This document shows, in pieces, positions 29,003 through 38,477 of a stretch of 64,000 bases of DNA. Position 1 is the first letter of the stretch; the number at the start of each line of letters is the position of its first letter. Made by a program: the position numbers and the translations under genes. This stretch comes from Eubacteriales bacterium. GTDB lineage: Bacteria; Bacillota; Clostridia; Lachnospirales; Lachnospiraceae. The notes beneath the pieces were generated by a model that saw nothing but the letters and a program-made list of their open reading frames with translations, ran no database searches and was not told the origin of the DNA. Location of the stretch: NCBI GenBank assembly GCA_030536995.1, contig JAUNOY010000002.1, positions 62,001 to 126,000 on the forward strand, read 5' to 3'.

Positions 29003-30874
29003 ATGTTAAAAAAGAAAAGAAAACAGGCTCTTGCGGTAATATTGGCTGCTGTAATGTGTTCCGGTCAGCAGGCGTTGGCTGCTGAACTGATACAGGAGAA
29101 GCAGGCAGCAGAGATTTTTACAGATGACGCGGAAATCTTTTCTTCAGGAGCAGGAGGAGAGGAAGAATTTACAGAAAAAGAACCGGAAGAAAATATAGAG
29201 ATTTTGCCGGAAGAAGCCATAGACGGAAATGAAAAGCGCAGCGGGATTGTCTGTACTCCTGCAAATGGCACGGTATTTGAGCCGATTTTGCCAAAGGAAT
29301 ATGAGTCTGTGTGGGATGACGGAGACATAGAGGAAAATCCCCGTCGTGATATAGAAATCGTAAACAATGGAAATAAACCTGTGAAGGTGAACATTGGGGC
29401 AATGAAACATTTCTTCACGATGACAGAAAAATATGATGTAAATACAGGATATGAGGGAGTTTTTTCCGGTTCAGGAACCTTAGAACCGGGGAAATATCTG
29501 TTTGTCAGGGTTTACTGTAAAAAATCAGAGGGTATTTTTAAAGAAAATATAAAAATTAATGTAAGTAACGGTACGAAACTGAGTTATACCATTTCACAGG
29601 ATTGTCCTCCGGTGGCAGAAGCGGAGGACTTTGTGAGGGTGAGCGCAGAGGAGCTGGAGTTTGGAGCAACGGGCGTCGGATATCAGACACCGCCTAAGGC
29701 GAAAAAAATAACAGTGACAAATATCAGCAAAGAGACAATCCGGCTGCAGCACAAGGGATCCTCAGATGCATTTAATGTAAGCGATTTCAGCAGAGAAACG
29801 CTGAAACCGGGGGAGAAAGCTTTTTATACGGTGCAGCCAAAGTCCGGACTGAAAGGCAAGATTTATAAAGAGCAGCTTTTGTTCCGGATTTATGCAAAGA
29901 AAAATACACAGACGGAATATGCGGTAAACGCGGCATTTAGAGTATATCCGTATAAGTTGACTGCAATCGCGGAAATTTCTCCAATTACCGGAATACGCAA
30001 TGGAAGAGAAAAAACAGCAGAGGGGCTGGGACTTCCGGAAACAGTCGGACTGGAACTGGATGGCAGTGATTATACAGAGAAATATGGAGAAATTGCATGG
30101 GATGTAAAAAACTGTGCCTATAATCCAATGCAGACAACAGAACAAAAATTTACAGTAAATGGTTTGGTAAAACTTCCGAAGACGGTGCAGAACGAAAATA
30201 ATATAGACCTTCATGTGTCCACAGAGGTACAGGTAGAAGCCTATGTGCCTTTAAAAAAGCCAATAATCCTTAAGGTGAGAGAAGAGCTGAATAATTGTAT
30301 TGATTTTTCATTTGAAGCGACGGATTATGGCGTGGCTGGATATGATGTAGTTGCCGCCAAAAATCCGGAACAACTGAAAAAAGGAGAGTATTGTTTCAGG
30401 AAATTGGACAATCAGGGATATGGTCTGGGATATTTATCCTTTGATTCGGTGGAGAAGGGAACGTATTATTTTGCTATGCGAACCTATGAATACAGAAATG
30501 GTGTAAAAACATATTCAGAATGGTCTGATTCTGTAAAAACAGTAAAAAAATCCAGACGACCCGGAAAAGCTGTCATAAAATCTGTGAAAATAAAAGGGGC
30601 GACAGTACAGGTAACTGTGGAGAATTGCAGAAACTGCGACGGTTATGATGGAGTTCTTGCAGAGATGGAGTTTTATGGGAAACCATATAAGAGTGTTTAT
30701 ATAGTAAAAAACAGGAAACAGACAACCCTGACTTTTAAAAATGTAAAAAATGGAACTTATTATGTTGGAGTCCATGGATATAACAGAGATTTTGCCGTGG
30801 GTTCCAGGCATCCGAAAGCATTTGGCGAATGGTCTGAGCTTAAACGGATAAGGGTAAAAAACGGGAAGAAATAA
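29003..30874 (+). CDS. Secreted protein with Ig-like and fibronectin-like domains
   Basis: A 623-residue protein with a signal peptide (positively charged start, hydrophobic core, ALAAE near residue 28) and a very acidic segment at about 30-75. Two domains that resemble the ASPM/SPD-2/Hydin or choice-of-anchor-D beta-sandwich type follow: one around 80-205, another around 210-320, each with a conserved NVSN/VSDF plus LEPGKYLFVRV or LKPGEKAFYTV turn. The C-terminal 210 residues hold two fibronectin-III-like repeats with the matching ending GTYYFAMRTYEYRNG...WSDSV and GTYYVGVHGYN...WSELK. There is no LPXTG or cell-wall repeat. A structural or binding role outside the cell is inferred; the specific family is not recognised. 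Confidence 0.7.
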   Translation: MLKKKRKQALAVILAAVMCSGQQALAAELIQEKQAAEIFTDDAEIFSSGAGGEEEFTEKEPEENIEILPEEAIDGNEKRSGIVCTPANGTVFEPILPKEYESVWDDGDIEENPRRDIEIVNNGNKPVKVNIGAMKHFFTMTEKYDVNTGYEGVFSGSGTLEPGKYLFVRVYCKKSEGIFKENIKINVSNGTKLSYTISQDCPPVAEAEDFVRVSAEELEFGATGVGYQTPPKAKKITVTNISKETIRLQHKGSSDAFNVSDFSRETLKPGEKAFYTVQPKSGLKGKIYKEQLLFRIYAKKNTQTEYAVNAAFRVYPYKLTAIAEISPITGIRNGREKTAEGLGLPETVGLELDGSDYTEKYGEIAWDVKNCAYNPMQTTEQKFTVNGLVKLPKTVQNENNIDLHVSTEVQVEAYVPLKKPIILKVREELNNCIDFSFEATDYGVAGYDVVAAKNPEQLKKGEYCFRKLDNQGYGLGYLSFDSVEKGTYYFAMRTYEYRNGVKTYSEWSDSVKTVKKSRRPGKAVIKSVKIKGATVQVTVENCRNCDGYDGVLAEMEFYGKPYKSVYIVKNRKQTTLTFKNVKNGTYYVGVHGYNRDFAVGSRHPKAFGEWSELKRIRVKNGKK

Positions 30875-30878
30875 TTCA

Positions 30879-30917
30879 AATCCCCTTCGGAATCATGCTC
30901 CGGAGGGGATTCTTTTT
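30879..30917. terminator. Bidirectional terminator
   Basis: AATCCCCTTCGGA pairs with TCCGGAGGGGATT (13 bp, one wobble), with TTTTT on the plus side at 30913-30917. It overlaps the stop codon of the minus-strand Gx transporter gene. Confidence 0.85.
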
Positions 30918-31381
30918 GCAACTTCTTCGGTTAATTTTCCGATTACGATGCCTGTTATAACGCCGGATATCAAAAGCGCCGGCGCATAGTAAATCAGATT
31001 CAGGCTGCTGACTGTAAGCATGGCGATGATGAGCTGCCCTACATTGTGGGCGATTCCGCCTGCCACGCTGACGCCAACGAGACTGAAATCTGTCTTTTTT
31101 ATCATCAGTGTCATGACTGTGAGACTTAAAAGCGCCCCGGCCATACTATAGAGAATGCTGAACAGATTGCCGAACATGAATCCGATGACAAGAATCCGCA
31201 CAACAGAGACGAGTGCTGCCTCCTTTGCAGAATATTTCTGTAAAAGAAAGAGTACAGCCAGATTGGCAAGCCCCAGCTTAATGCCGGGGATTCCCATAAA
31301 AAACGGAATCAGAGATTCTACATAGCCAAAAATAATGGCAACGGCCGAAAAAAGACCGAGATATGCAAGTTTTGATTTCAT
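30893..31381 (-). CDS. Gx transporter family / HepS-like membrane protein
   Basis: A 162-residue membrane protein with five or six helices. The GIPGIKLGLANLAVLF stretch and VGGSVAGGIAHNVGQL-like GGIAHNVGQ motif place it in the family annotated as Gx transporter or heptaprenyl diphosphate synthase component I, thought to resemble ECF-type substrate-binding subunits. It lies 6 bases downstream of the NusG-II gene in the same operon, a pairing often seen in Clostridia. The substrate is unknown. Confidence 0.75.
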   Translation of the reverse strand: MKSKLAYLGLFSAVAIIFGYVESLIPFFMGIPGIKLGLANLAVLFLLQKYSAKEAALVSVVRILVIGFMFGNLFSILYSMAGALLSLTVMTLMIKKTDFSLVGVSVAGGIAHNVGQLIIAMLTVSSLNLIYYAPALLISGVITGIVIGKLTEEVAKRIPSGA

Positions 31382-31387
31382 ATATAA

Positions 31388-31735
31388 TTATGTCACTGCA
31401 TCCAGTTCTGCAGTTTTTTCTCCTTCTATCATGACTTTATTGGGAAGACAGATAATGGATCCGCCGTTTTTGTCAATGGCTTTTTGCTTTATGCAAAGTT
31501 TGTCCGGGCAGGTGGCGTGAATCATATGCGCACTTCCGTCTTTAATCTCACAGACATTGGTATCGTTAATCTCGATTGTACAGTCTTCACCAAGAGAGTA
31601 GACACCATATTCTACGCCGTCAACTGTGATGCGGATAGTTCCGTAATCGCCTTTTCGGAAAAAAGACAGACCCAGCCAGAGAACCATCGCCAGAACCAGA
31701 ATACTGCCAATAAATATCATTTCTTTTTTCTTCAA
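31388..31735 (-). CDS. Membrane-anchored NusG domain II protein
   Basis: A 115-residue protein: one N-terminal membrane helix (about 7-26) and an extracellular NusG-domain-II fold containing the characteristic HATCPDKLCIKQKAIDKNGGSIICLPNK segment with its cysteines. This stand-alone domain is widespread in Clostridia next to the Gx transporter gene; its role is not established. AAAGAGGTTG precedes the start on the minus strand. Confidence 0.82.
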   Translation of the reverse strand: MKKKEMIFIGSILVLAMVLWLGLSFFRKGDYGTIRITVDGVEYGVYSLGEDCTIEINDTNVCEIKDGSAHMIHATCPDKLCIKQKAIDKNGGSIICLPNKVMIEGEKTAELDAVT

Positions 31736-31837
31736 TAAAACAACCTCTTTTTACTCTGATTTTTTCCTATCATAGCATAGCCGCAAATGAAAACGCAAGG
31801 TTAGATAAAGGTAAATTCCGAATTCACCAAAAATTTA

Positions 31838-31866
31838 TTGTTTTCCGTGGCGGAAAGTGTTAGAAT
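31838..31866 (+). promoter_or_regulatory. Promoter of secA
   Basis: TTGTTT at 31838-31843 and TAGAAT at 31861-31866, 17 bases apart, with TGT extended -10. It gives a leader of about 130 bases before secA. Confidence 0.6.
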
Positions 31867-31878
31867 AGACTAGATTTA

Positions 31879-31928
31879 GTTTACACAGAATCCCACAGAC
31901 CGGCATAGCGGAAACTGGGGAAGTAAAC
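31879..31928 (+). promoter_or_regulatory. Structured secA leader hairpin
   Basis: Nested helices: GTTTAC/GTAAAC (31879-31884 with 31923-31928), CCC-A-CAG with CTG-GGG (31892-31898 with 31915-31920) and CCG/CGG (31900-31902 with 31909-31911). The 3' arm contains GGGGAAG (31917-31923), which is placed 8 bases before the ATG of a short upstream ORF. Folding would hide that ribosome site. No T run follows, so it is not a terminator. Confidence 0.5.
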
Positions 31929-31931
31929 ACA

Positions 31932-32003
31932 ATGATTCCAATTAATAAAGTGGATAAGCCGGTGACCGGAACAAAATCCGCAAATATAATAGACAGGGAG
32001 TAA
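31932..32003 (+). CDS. Short upstream ORF in the secA leader (23 codons)
   Basis: ATG at 31932 with GGGGAAG 8 bases upstream, 23 codons, TAA at 32001-32003, three bases before the secA ATG. The stop and the secA ribosome site AGGGAG (31995-32000) adjoin, so translation of this peptide would place ribosomes directly on the secA start. The peptide is polar with no membrane or signal segment and no SecM-like arrest motif that I can see. It is either a leader peptide coupling translation to secA or a chance ORF. Confidence 0.4.
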   Translation: MIPINKVDKPVTGTKSANIIDRE

Positions 32004-32006
32004 GCC

Positions 32007-34583
32007 ATGGGAATGTTTTCAAAGGTTTTCGGGACAAGAAGTGAGCGTGAAGTTAAACGTATCATGTCTCTGGTTGATAAAACCGAGAGTTTTCGTCCTG
32101 AAATGCAGAAATTAACTGATGAGGAACTGAGAGATAAAACAAGAGAATTTAAGAAACGTCTGGAAGAGGGGGCAACACTGGATGACCTGCTTCCGGAAGC
32201 ATTTGCCGTTGTAAGAGAAGCTGCCAAGCGTGTACTGGGACTGGAACACTATAGAGTACAGCTGATCGGCGGTATTATCCTTCATCAGGGGCGTATTGCA
32301 GAGATGCGTACAGGTGAAGGTAAGACTCTGGTAGCTACACTGCCTTCTTACTTAAACGCACTGGAAGGCAAAGGCGTTCATGTTGTAACTGTCAACGACT
32401 ATCTTGCAAAACGAGATGCAGACGAGATGGGACAGGTTCATGAATTCCTGGGGCTGACAGTCGGCTGTGTTTTAAATGATATGAAACCGGAAGAGCGCCG
32501 TGCAGCATACGGATGCGACATTACTTACGTAACAAACAATGAACTGGGATTCGACTACCTTCGTGACAACATGGTTGTTTACAAAGAGCAGCTTGTACAG
32601 AGAGATCTTCATTACTGTATCATCGACGAGGTTGACTCTATCCTTATTGATGAGGCACGTACACCTCTTATTATTTCCGGTCAGAGTGGTAAATCCACCA
32701 AGCTTTATGAGGCATGTGATATTCTTGCGAAACAGCTGGAGCGCGGTGAAGCCAGTCATGAAATGACAAAGATGGCTGCTATCATGGGTGAGGAAGTTGT
32801 TGAGACAGGAGATTTCGTTGTAAACGAGAAAGATAAGATTGTCAATCTTACAGAGCAGGGTGTTCATAAAGTAGAGAAATTCTTTAATATTGAGAACCTT
32901 GCAGATCCGGAAAATCTGGAAATTCAGCACAATATCATTCTTGCGCTCCGTGCGCACAATCTGATGCATAAGGATCAGGACTATGTTGTAAAAGATGACG
33001 AGATTCTTATTGTAGACGAATTTACAGGACGTATCATGCCGGGACGCCGTTATTCCGACGGACTCCATCAGGCAATTGAAGCCAAGGAGCATGTAAAGAT
33101 TAAACGTGAGAGCAAGACTCTTGCAACGATCACATTCCAGAACTTCTTTAATAAATACGATAAAAAAGGCGGTATGACAGGTACAGCTATCACAGAGGAA
33201 AAAGAGTTCCGTGATATTTATGGTATGGACGTTGTTGCCATTCCGACGAATAAACCGGTTATCCGTGTTGACCATGAAGATGCTGTTTACATGACAAAGA
33301 AAGAGAAATTCAATGCTGTTGTAAGATCTGTTGTTGAGGCTCATGCAAAGAAACAGCCGGTACTGGTTGGTACCATTACAATTGAAACTTCCGAGCTCCT
33401 GAGCAAAATGCTTAAACGTGAAGGTATCCCGCATAACGTACTGAATGCGAAATTCCATGAGCTGGAAGCGGAAATTGTGGCACAGGCAGGTCAGGCAGGA
33501 GCAGTTACCATTGCGACTAACATGGCCGGTCGTGGTACGGATATCAAACTTGACGATGTGGCAAGAGAGGCCGGCGGTCTTAAGATTATCGGTACAGAGC
33601 GTCACGAGTCCAGACGTATTGATAATCAGCTCCGCGGACGTTCCGGTCGTCAGGGTGACCCGGGTGAGTCCCGTTTCTATATTTCGCTTGAAGACGATTT
33701 GATGCGTCTGTTTGGTTCCGAGCGTCTGATGAAGGTATTTACTTCTCTTGGCGTAGCTGAGAACGAGCAGATTGAGCATAAGATGCTTTCCAATGCCATC
33801 CAGAAAGCCCAGGAAAAGATTGAGTTTAACAACTTTGGTATCCGTAAAAATCTTCTTGACTATGATCAGGTAAATAATGAGCAGCGTGAGATTATCTACA
33901 AAGAGCGCCGTCAGGTTCTGGATGGAGAGAATATGCGTGATACAGTTTACAAGATGATCACAGATACAGTAGATACTTATGTGGATATGTGCTTCTCTGA
34001 TGATGTAGATGCAGAAGAGTGGGATCTTGAGCAGTTCAACGGAACTCTTACTCAGATTATTCCGATTGAACCTCTTACTGTGGAAACTGTGAAAGGCAAG
34101 AGAAAAGATGAGATGAAACATATCATCAAGGAAGAGGCTGTGAAGCTTTATGAGGAAAAAGAGGCTGAGTTCCCTGAACCGGAGCAGCTTCGTGAACTTG
34201 AGCGAGTGGTTCTTCTCAAGAGTATTGACAGTAAGTGGATGGATCACATTGACGATATGGAAATTCTCCGTCAGGGTATCGGTCTTGCTGCATATGGCCA
34301 GAGAGATCCGGTTGTAGAATATAAGATGAGTGCTTTTGATATGTTTAACAATATGATCAGCGCAATTCAGGAAGATACACTCCGTATGTTGTACCACGTA
34401 CATGTAGAGCAGAAGCTTGAGCGTGAGCAGGTAGCCAAGGTTACCGGTACAAACAAGGATGACAGCTCTGTGAAAAAGCCAATCCAGAGAAAAGAGATTA
34501 AAGTATATCCAAATGATCCGTGTCCTTGCGGAAGCGGAAAGAAATACAAACAGTGCTGTGGACGTAAGGCGGTAAAGGCATGA
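32007..34583 (+). CDS. secA: Preprotein translocase ATPase SecA
   Basis: An 858-residue motor that drives unfolded preproteins through SecYEG. The first nucleotide-binding site reads [13 protein letters not shown] and [15 protein letters not shown]; the second contains [12 protein letters not shown] and [13 protein letters not shown]. The C-terminus ends in the zinc-binding [13 protein letters not shown] that contacts SecB or ribosomes. Preceded by a structured leader with a short ORF. Unusually the gene after it is an NSS transporter, whose ATG overlaps the secA stop as ATGA; prfB, the common neighbour of secA in Firmicutes, is 6.6 kb further on. Confidence 0.97.
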   Translation: MGMFSKVFGTRSEREVKRIMSLVDKTESFRPEMQKLTDEELRDKTREFKKRLEEGATLDDLLPEAFAVVREAAKRVLGLEHYRVQLIGGIILHQGRIAEMRTGEGKTLVATLPSYLNALEGKGVHVVTVNDYLAKRDADEMGQVHEFLGLTVGCVLNDMKPEERRAAYGCDITYVTNNELGFDYLRDNMVVYKEQLVQRDLHYCIIDEVDSILIDEARTPLIISGQSGKSTKLYEACDILAKQLERGEASHEMTKMAAIMGEEVVETGDFVVNEKDKIVNLTEQGVHKVEKFFNIENLADPENLEIQHNIILALRAHNLMHKDQDYVVKDDEILIVDEFTGRIMPGRRYSDGLHQAIEAKEHVKIKRESKTLATITFQNFFNKYDKKGGMTGTAITEEKEFRDIYGMDVVAIPTNKPVIRVDHEDAVYMTKKEKFNAVVRSVVEAHAKKQPVLVGTITIETSELLSKMLKREGIPHNVLNAKFHELEAEIVAQAGQAGAVTIATNMAGRGTDIKLDDVAREAGGLKIIGTERHESRRIDNQLRGRSGRQGDPGESRFYISLEDDLMRLFGSERLMKVFTSLGVAENEQIEHKMLSNAIQKAQEKIEFNNFGIRKNLLDYDQVNNEQREIIYKERRQVLDGENMRDTVYKMITDTVDTYVDMCFSDDVDAEEWDLEQFNGTLTQIIPIEPLTVETVKGKRKDEMKHIIKEEAVKLYEEKEAEFPEPEQLRELERVVLLKSIDSKWMDHIDDMEILRQGIGLAAYGQRDPVVEYKMSAFDMFNNMISAIQEDTLRMLYHVHVEQKLEREQVAKVTGTNKDDSSVKKPIQRKEIKVYPNDPCPCGSGKKYKQCCGRKAVKA

Positions 34584-36043
34584 AAAGAGAGTCTTTCGGT
34601 TCACGCCTTGGGTTCATCCTCGTGTCAGCAGGATGCGCGATAGGTATTGGCAATGTTTGGAAATTCCCGTATATCTGCGGGGAGTATGGAGGAGCAGCCT
34701 TCATATTGATTTATCTTTTGTTTTTGCTTATCATGGGAATCCCCGTCATGGTCTGTGAATTTGCAGTAGGACGGGGAAGTAAGCGAAGTGTTGCGAAATG
34801 CTTTGACGTGTTGGCTCCTAAGGGGACGGCATGGAATTCTTTGAGGCATATCGGAACAATTGGCTGTTATATGCTGATGATGTTCTACACTACAGTCGGG
34901 GGCTGGATGCTGTATTACTGTTTTAAAAGTGTTCGCGGTGACTTTGTGGGACTGGATTCAAAAGGAATCAACAATGCCTTTAACCAGATGTTGGGAGATG
35001 CTCCGACAATGGGCGTATGGATGGTTGTCATCTGTATTATTGGTTTTCTGGTATGCTACTTCGGACTGCAGAATGGAATCGAAAAGATTACCAAAGTTAT
35101 GATGACTGCGTTGATGGTCATTATGGTAGTTCTGGCAATTCATTCCCTTCTTATGGACAATGCAGCAGAAGGTGTTCGTTTTTACTTAGTGCCTGATTTC
35201 AATAAGATGGTGGGAAATGGAATCGGAAATGTGGTGTTTGCAGCGCTCAGTCAGGCGTTTTTCACCCTGTCCATCGGTATCGGCGCAATGCTGATCTTCG
35301 GAAGCTATCTGGATCGTTCCAGAAGTCTTACAGGAGAAGCAGTAAGTATTACAATTCTGGATACGTTCGTTGCGTTGACAGCGGGATTTATTATCATTCC
35401 AGCCTGCTTTGCGTTCGGAATTCAGCCGGATGCGGGACCGAGCCTGATTTTTATTACGCTGCCGAATATTTTTGTGCGGATGAGCGGCGGAAGATGGTGG
35501 AGCAGCCTGTTCTTCCTGTTTCTGACTTTTGCAGCTCTGACTACGATTATTGCGGTATTTGAGAATCTAATCGTGTTTAACATGGACAGCAAAGGCTGGT
35601 CACGTAAGAAGAGTGTTCTTGTTTGCGCAGGTACAGTGATCGTGCTGAGTATTCCGTGTGTGCTTGGATTTAATATCCTCTCCGGCTTCCAGCCTCTTGG
35701 CGCAGGAAGCACGATTATGGATCTGGAGGATTTCATTGTATCCAACAACCTGCTTCCTCTTGGAAGTCTCGGTTATCTTCTTTTCTGTACAAGAAAGAAT
35801 GGCTGGGGCTGGGATAATTTCCTGAAAGAAGCCAATGCAGGTGAGGGACTGAAATTCCCATCTTCTCTGAAAGGTTATGTATCCTATGTGATTCCGGCAA
35901 TTATTATTGTTATTTATCTGAAAGGCTACTATGACAAATTCCAGCCTCTTGGTATGAAGATGCTTGCAGGATGGATGGTAGTTGCCCTTGTGTTGCTTGC
36001 CTTTGTGATTTACTGCGCGACAGCCAGGAAGAAAACGAAATAA
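34580..36043 (+). CDS. Sodium-dependent amino-acid transporter (NSS family), second copy
   Basis: A 487-residue, eleven- to twelve-helix symporter with [14 protein letters not shown] in helix 1, closely similar along its whole length to the transporter at 16760 (for example [25 protein letters not shown], GWGWDNFxKEAN). It starts inside the secA stop codon (ATGA), with GGTAAAGG upstream, so it is translationally coupled to secA. The substrate is probably a hydrophobic or aromatic amino acid. A terminator follows. Confidence 0.9.
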   Translation: MKRESFGSRLGFILVSAGCAIGIGNVWKFPYICGEYGGAAFILIYLLFLLIMGIPVMVCEFAVGRGSKRSVAKCFDVLAPKGTAWNSLRHIGTIGCYMLMMFYTTVGGWMLYYCFKSVRGDFVGLDSKGINNAFNQMLGDAPTMGVWMVVICIIGFLVCYFGLQNGIEKITKVMMTALMVIMVVLAIHSLLMDNAAEGVRFYLVPDFNKMVGNGIGNVVFAALSQAFFTLSIGIGAMLIFGSYLDRSRSLTGEAVSITILDTFVALTAGFIIIPACFAFGIQPDAGPSLIFITLPNIFVRMSGGRWWSSLFFLFLTFAALTTIIAVFENLIVFNMDSKGWSRKKSVLVCAGTVIVLSIPCVLGFNILSGFQPLGAGSTIMDLEDFIVSNNLLPLGSLGYLLFCTRKNGWGWDNFLKEANAGEGLKFPSSLKGYVSYVIPAIIIVIYLKGYYDKFQPLGMKMLAGWMVVALVLLAFVIYCATARKKTK

Positions 36044-36063
36044 AGAATTTCATACGATTAAAC

Positions 36064-36104
36064 AAAGAGCCAATGCATCGGATAGCTTCCGTGTATTGGC
36101 TCTT
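36064..36104. terminator. Bidirectional terminator between convergent genes
   Basis: AAGAGCCAATGCATCGG pairs with CCGTGTATTGGCTCTT (one bulge, wobbles), flanked by AT-rich sequence on both sides. It serves the second NSS gene and the minus-strand small gene. Confidence 0.8.
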
Positions 36105-36108
36105 AAAT

Positions 36109-36369
36109 TTATTTTCTTGAGGAAATGAGATACTTTGCATTTTCCCAATCCTGTTTTTTTACGAGAATCTTGTATTCATCGTTAAGGTTTTTCTGACCTG
36201 CGGAGTCAAGAACTGCAGGATTTCCACCGAGGGGAAGGTCACCGGACATTCGGCTTCTTGTGTTTGTTACCTGAGTTTTAGCAGGGATTTGGTTATCTTC
36301 CAGAATGTTTCTGATTCTGGTGTATTCTTTAAAATCTGTTCCAAAATATAATTCTTTCCATGAAAACAT
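36109..36369 (-). CDS. DUF2007-type putative signal-transducing protein
   Basis: An 86-residue cytoplasmic protein. The opening WKELYFGTDFKEYTRIRNILEDNQIPAKT and the ending EYKILVKKQDWENAKYLIS match the small DUF2007 alpha/beta family, in which similar strands and helices form a PII-like fold; the function is unknown. AAGGAGG lies 5-10 bases upstream of the ATG. Confidence 0.65.
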   Translation of the reverse strand: MFSWKELYFGTDFKEYTRIRNILEDNQIPAKTQVTNTRSRMSGDLPLGGNPAVLDSAGQKNLNDEYKILVKKQDWENAKYLISSRK

Positions 36370-36441
36370 ATCGTGTACCTCCTTGTGAAAATCTTTCGCT
36401 CTTTTCAGTTGATAATATTATAGTATACCGAAAGAAGGAAA

Positions 36442-37281
36442 TCAACAGGTTTCCTGACTTGGGACTTTGCTGAACTGGCGCTTATAGGCGCGGACAAAAG
36501 TGCTGTATTCTTTAAAGCCGCATTGTCGGGCTGCTTTAATCACAGGAGTTCCCTCTGCGATGAGGCTTCGTGCGAGAAGGAGACGTTTGCTGGTAATGTA
36601 GTTGTGGAGAGTGTATCCTGTATTTTCTTTGAATTTCCGCATAAGATAATACTTGCTCAGATAACTCTGTTTTGCAAGGATATCTATAGTCAGTTCTTCC
36701 TGTAAATGACGGTTGATATATTGAATCAAATCTGCAATCTGGGAATCGCAGGAATAGGATTTTTTATCAAAAATGTACTGCTTTTCCAAAAAAATACGGT
36801 TCAGATAAACCATAAACTGGGAAAAAAGCGCACGGCTTAGAATTTCGCTTCCATAAGAATCGGATTTCAGAGAAACTTCCAGTTCAAAAAGAATATCCTT
36901 CAGTTTTTCCTGAAGGTCGCTGTGAAGTCGAATCAGATTGTAGCTGCGGTCGCTGGCTTTCTGGAAACATTTCGTCAGGTCATTTTCTGAAATATCATTC
37001 TGAATCCAGAGGATGAAACGCTCGTAGGGTACAGACGCGTCAATTTCAGGTTTGTGGATTGCATGTCTGTTTACAAGAAGAATGTCCCACGGTTTAAGAT
37101 GGTAAGCTTTTCCTTCGATATGGTAAGTGACATTTCCGGAAAGAAAGATTACAACCTTGTGAAAATCATGGTAATGAAAGGAAAAGTCTTTTTTCGTTTG
37201 ATCCTTAATATGAAAAAGCCGAAACTCCCGATCAAGATACCCTGTTTTTTCCATCTGCTCCAGTTGTTCTGTCTGAATCAT
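36442..37281 (-). CDS. AraC-family transcriptional regulator
   Basis: A 279-residue regulator with an N-terminal cupin domain (about 15-140; HYHDFHKVVIFLSGNVTYHIEGKAYHLKPWDILLVN) that senses a small ligand and a C-terminal double helix-turn-helix domain (about 180-279; LSKYYLMRKFKENTGYTLHNYI and AARQCGFKEYSTFVRAYKRQF). The start at 37281 has AAGGAGG 7 bases upstream; an in-frame start at 37344 is not supported. It is divergent from dapF, with about 160 bases between them, so either gene could be its target. Confidence 0.88.
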   Translation of the reverse strand: MIQTEQLEQMEKTGYLDREFRLFHIKDQTKKDFSFHYHDFHKVVIFLSGNVTYHIEGKAYHLKPWDILLVNRHAIHKPEIDASVPYERFILWIQNDISENDLTKCFQKASDRSYNLIRLHSDLQEKLKDILFELEVSLKSDSYGSEILSRALFSQFMVYLNRIFLEKQYIFDKKSYSCDSQIADLIQYINRHLQEELTIDILAKQSYLSKYYLMRKFKENTGYTLHNYITSKRLLLARSLIAEGTPVIKAARQCGFKEYSTFVRAYKRQFSKVPSQETC

Positions 37282-37303
37282 CGGTTTTCCTCCTTTTCCT
37301 TTT

Positions 37304-37332
37304 ATAATACTCATAAAGAGCATTTTTTGCAA
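37304..37332 (-). promoter_or_regulatory. Promoter of the AraC regulator
   Basis: On the minus strand TTGCAA (37327-37332) and TATTAT (37304-37309) with 17-base spacing. The leader is short, about 16 bases. Confidence 0.5.
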
Positions 37333-37353
37333 TATATAATGCAATTTATTCTA

Positions 37354-37382
37354 TATACATAGTAAAAAATATGGGATATAAT
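37354..37382 (+). promoter_or_regulatory. Promoter of dapF
   Basis: TATACA at 37354-37359 and TATAAT at 37377-37382 with 17-base spacing, divergent from the AraC promoter. Confidence 0.5.
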
Positions 37383-37444
37383 AATATTAAACAATCAAAA
37401 GATACGTCGGAGGACGTTTGAAAATAAAAGGAAGGAAGCCGACC

Positions 37445-38293
37445 ATGAATAACAATATTATAATGACGAAATATCAGGGACTTGGAAATGATTATCTTAT
37501 TTTAGACCCGAACAGAAACCGTGTACAGCTTCAGGGAAAAAAGGTTGCTCTTCTCTGTCAGAGAGGGTTTGGTTTGGGTGCGGACGGCGTTCTTTACGGA
37601 CCCGTAGATATTAATGGGAAAATGGGTGTGCATATTTTTAATGCAGATGGAAGTGAAGCTGCAATCAGCGGAAACGGCGTACGTATTTTTGCTAAATATC
37701 TGATGGACAATTTATATGTAAAAGAGAAAAAATTCGATATTGAGACTCTGGCAGGAACGATTCATGTAGAATGTCTCAACAGCCGTGCGACGGAATTTCG
37801 TGTAAACATGGGGAAGGCATCTTTCCTTTCCAGAGAAATTCCGGTGACAGGAGAGCTTCGCGAGGTAGTAAATGAGACGTTTACTTTTAACGAAACAGAA
37901 TACAAAGCAACCTGCCTCACTGTAGGAAATCCACACTGTATTATTTTTATGGACAGAGTAAGTGCAGAAGCAGTCAAAAATCTCGGTCCTTATGTGGAAA
38001 ACGCAGATGAGTTTCCGGAAAGAATGAATCTGCAGATTTGCCGCAAGATTGACACCGGAAATCTGGACATTGAAGTCTGGGAGAGAGGCTCCGGTTATAC
38101 GAAAGCCTCCGGCACAGGAAGCTGCGCGGCAGCAGTTGCAGCCTATAAACTGGGGCTTGTAGAATCACGGATTAACGTGAACCAGCCGGGAGGAATGATT
38201 CAGATTGATATAGAGGAGGACGGAACTATCTATATGACGGGAACAGTAGGCTATATTGCAGATGTAAGCGTTGCAGAGAGTTTCTTCTCTTGA
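37445..38293 (+). CDS. dapF: Diaminopimelate epimerase
   Basis: A 282-residue cofactor-independent epimerase that converts LL- to meso-diaminopimelate for lysine and peptidoglycan. Two catalytic cysteines are visible, in GNPHCIIF and GSGTGSCAAA. The early KYQGLGNDYLIL segment is the family's N-terminus. AGGAAG lies before the ATG at 37445; a TTG at 37418 with GGAGG only 4 bases upstream is an alternative that adds nine residues. Confidence 0.94.
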   Translation: MNNNIIMTKYQGLGNDYLILDPNRNRVQLQGKKVALLCQRGFGLGADGVLYGPVDINGKMGVHIFNADGSEAAISGNGVRIFAKYLMDNLYVKEKKFDIETLAGTIHVECLNSRATEFRVNMGKASFLSREIPVTGELREVVNETFTFNETEYKATCLTVGNPHCIIFMDRVSAEAVKNLGPYVENADEFPERMNLQICRKIDTGNLDIEVWERGSGYTKASGTGSCAAAVAAYKLGLVESRINVNQPGGMIQIDIEEDGTIYMTGTVGYIADVSVAESFFS

Positions 38294-38301
38294 TAAAAAC
38301 G

Positions 38302-38347
38302 AACCTTTCACTTGGACGAGAGCGCTCCAAATGGAAGGTTTGTTTTG
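38302..38347 (+). terminator. Terminator after dapF
   Basis: AACCTTTCACTTGGA pairs with TCCAAATGGAAGGTT (one mismatch, one wobble) and is followed by TGTTTTGTTT. Confidence 0.75.
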
Positions 38348-38372
38348 TTTCAAAGGTTTGGCAGGTGCATAC

Positions 38373-38401
38373 TTGAAAAAACATACGGAAATTGCTACTA
38401 T
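38373..38401 (+). promoter_or_regulatory. Promoter of the thioesterase gene
   Basis: TTGAAA at 38373-38378 and TACTAT at 38396-38401 with 17-base spacing. Confidence 0.5.
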
Positions 38402-38477
38402 AAATCTAATAGGAATTCACAAGGGGAAATGACAGGCGTTAAATAAGTACAAATATTGAGAACGAAGGAGATAAAAA

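Noticed and set aside
32472-34604. A 710-codon open frame antisense to secA.
   Set aside because: It mirrors secA's codon bias; the translation is low-complexity Leu/Ile/His/Cys-rich with no domain and no ribosome site.
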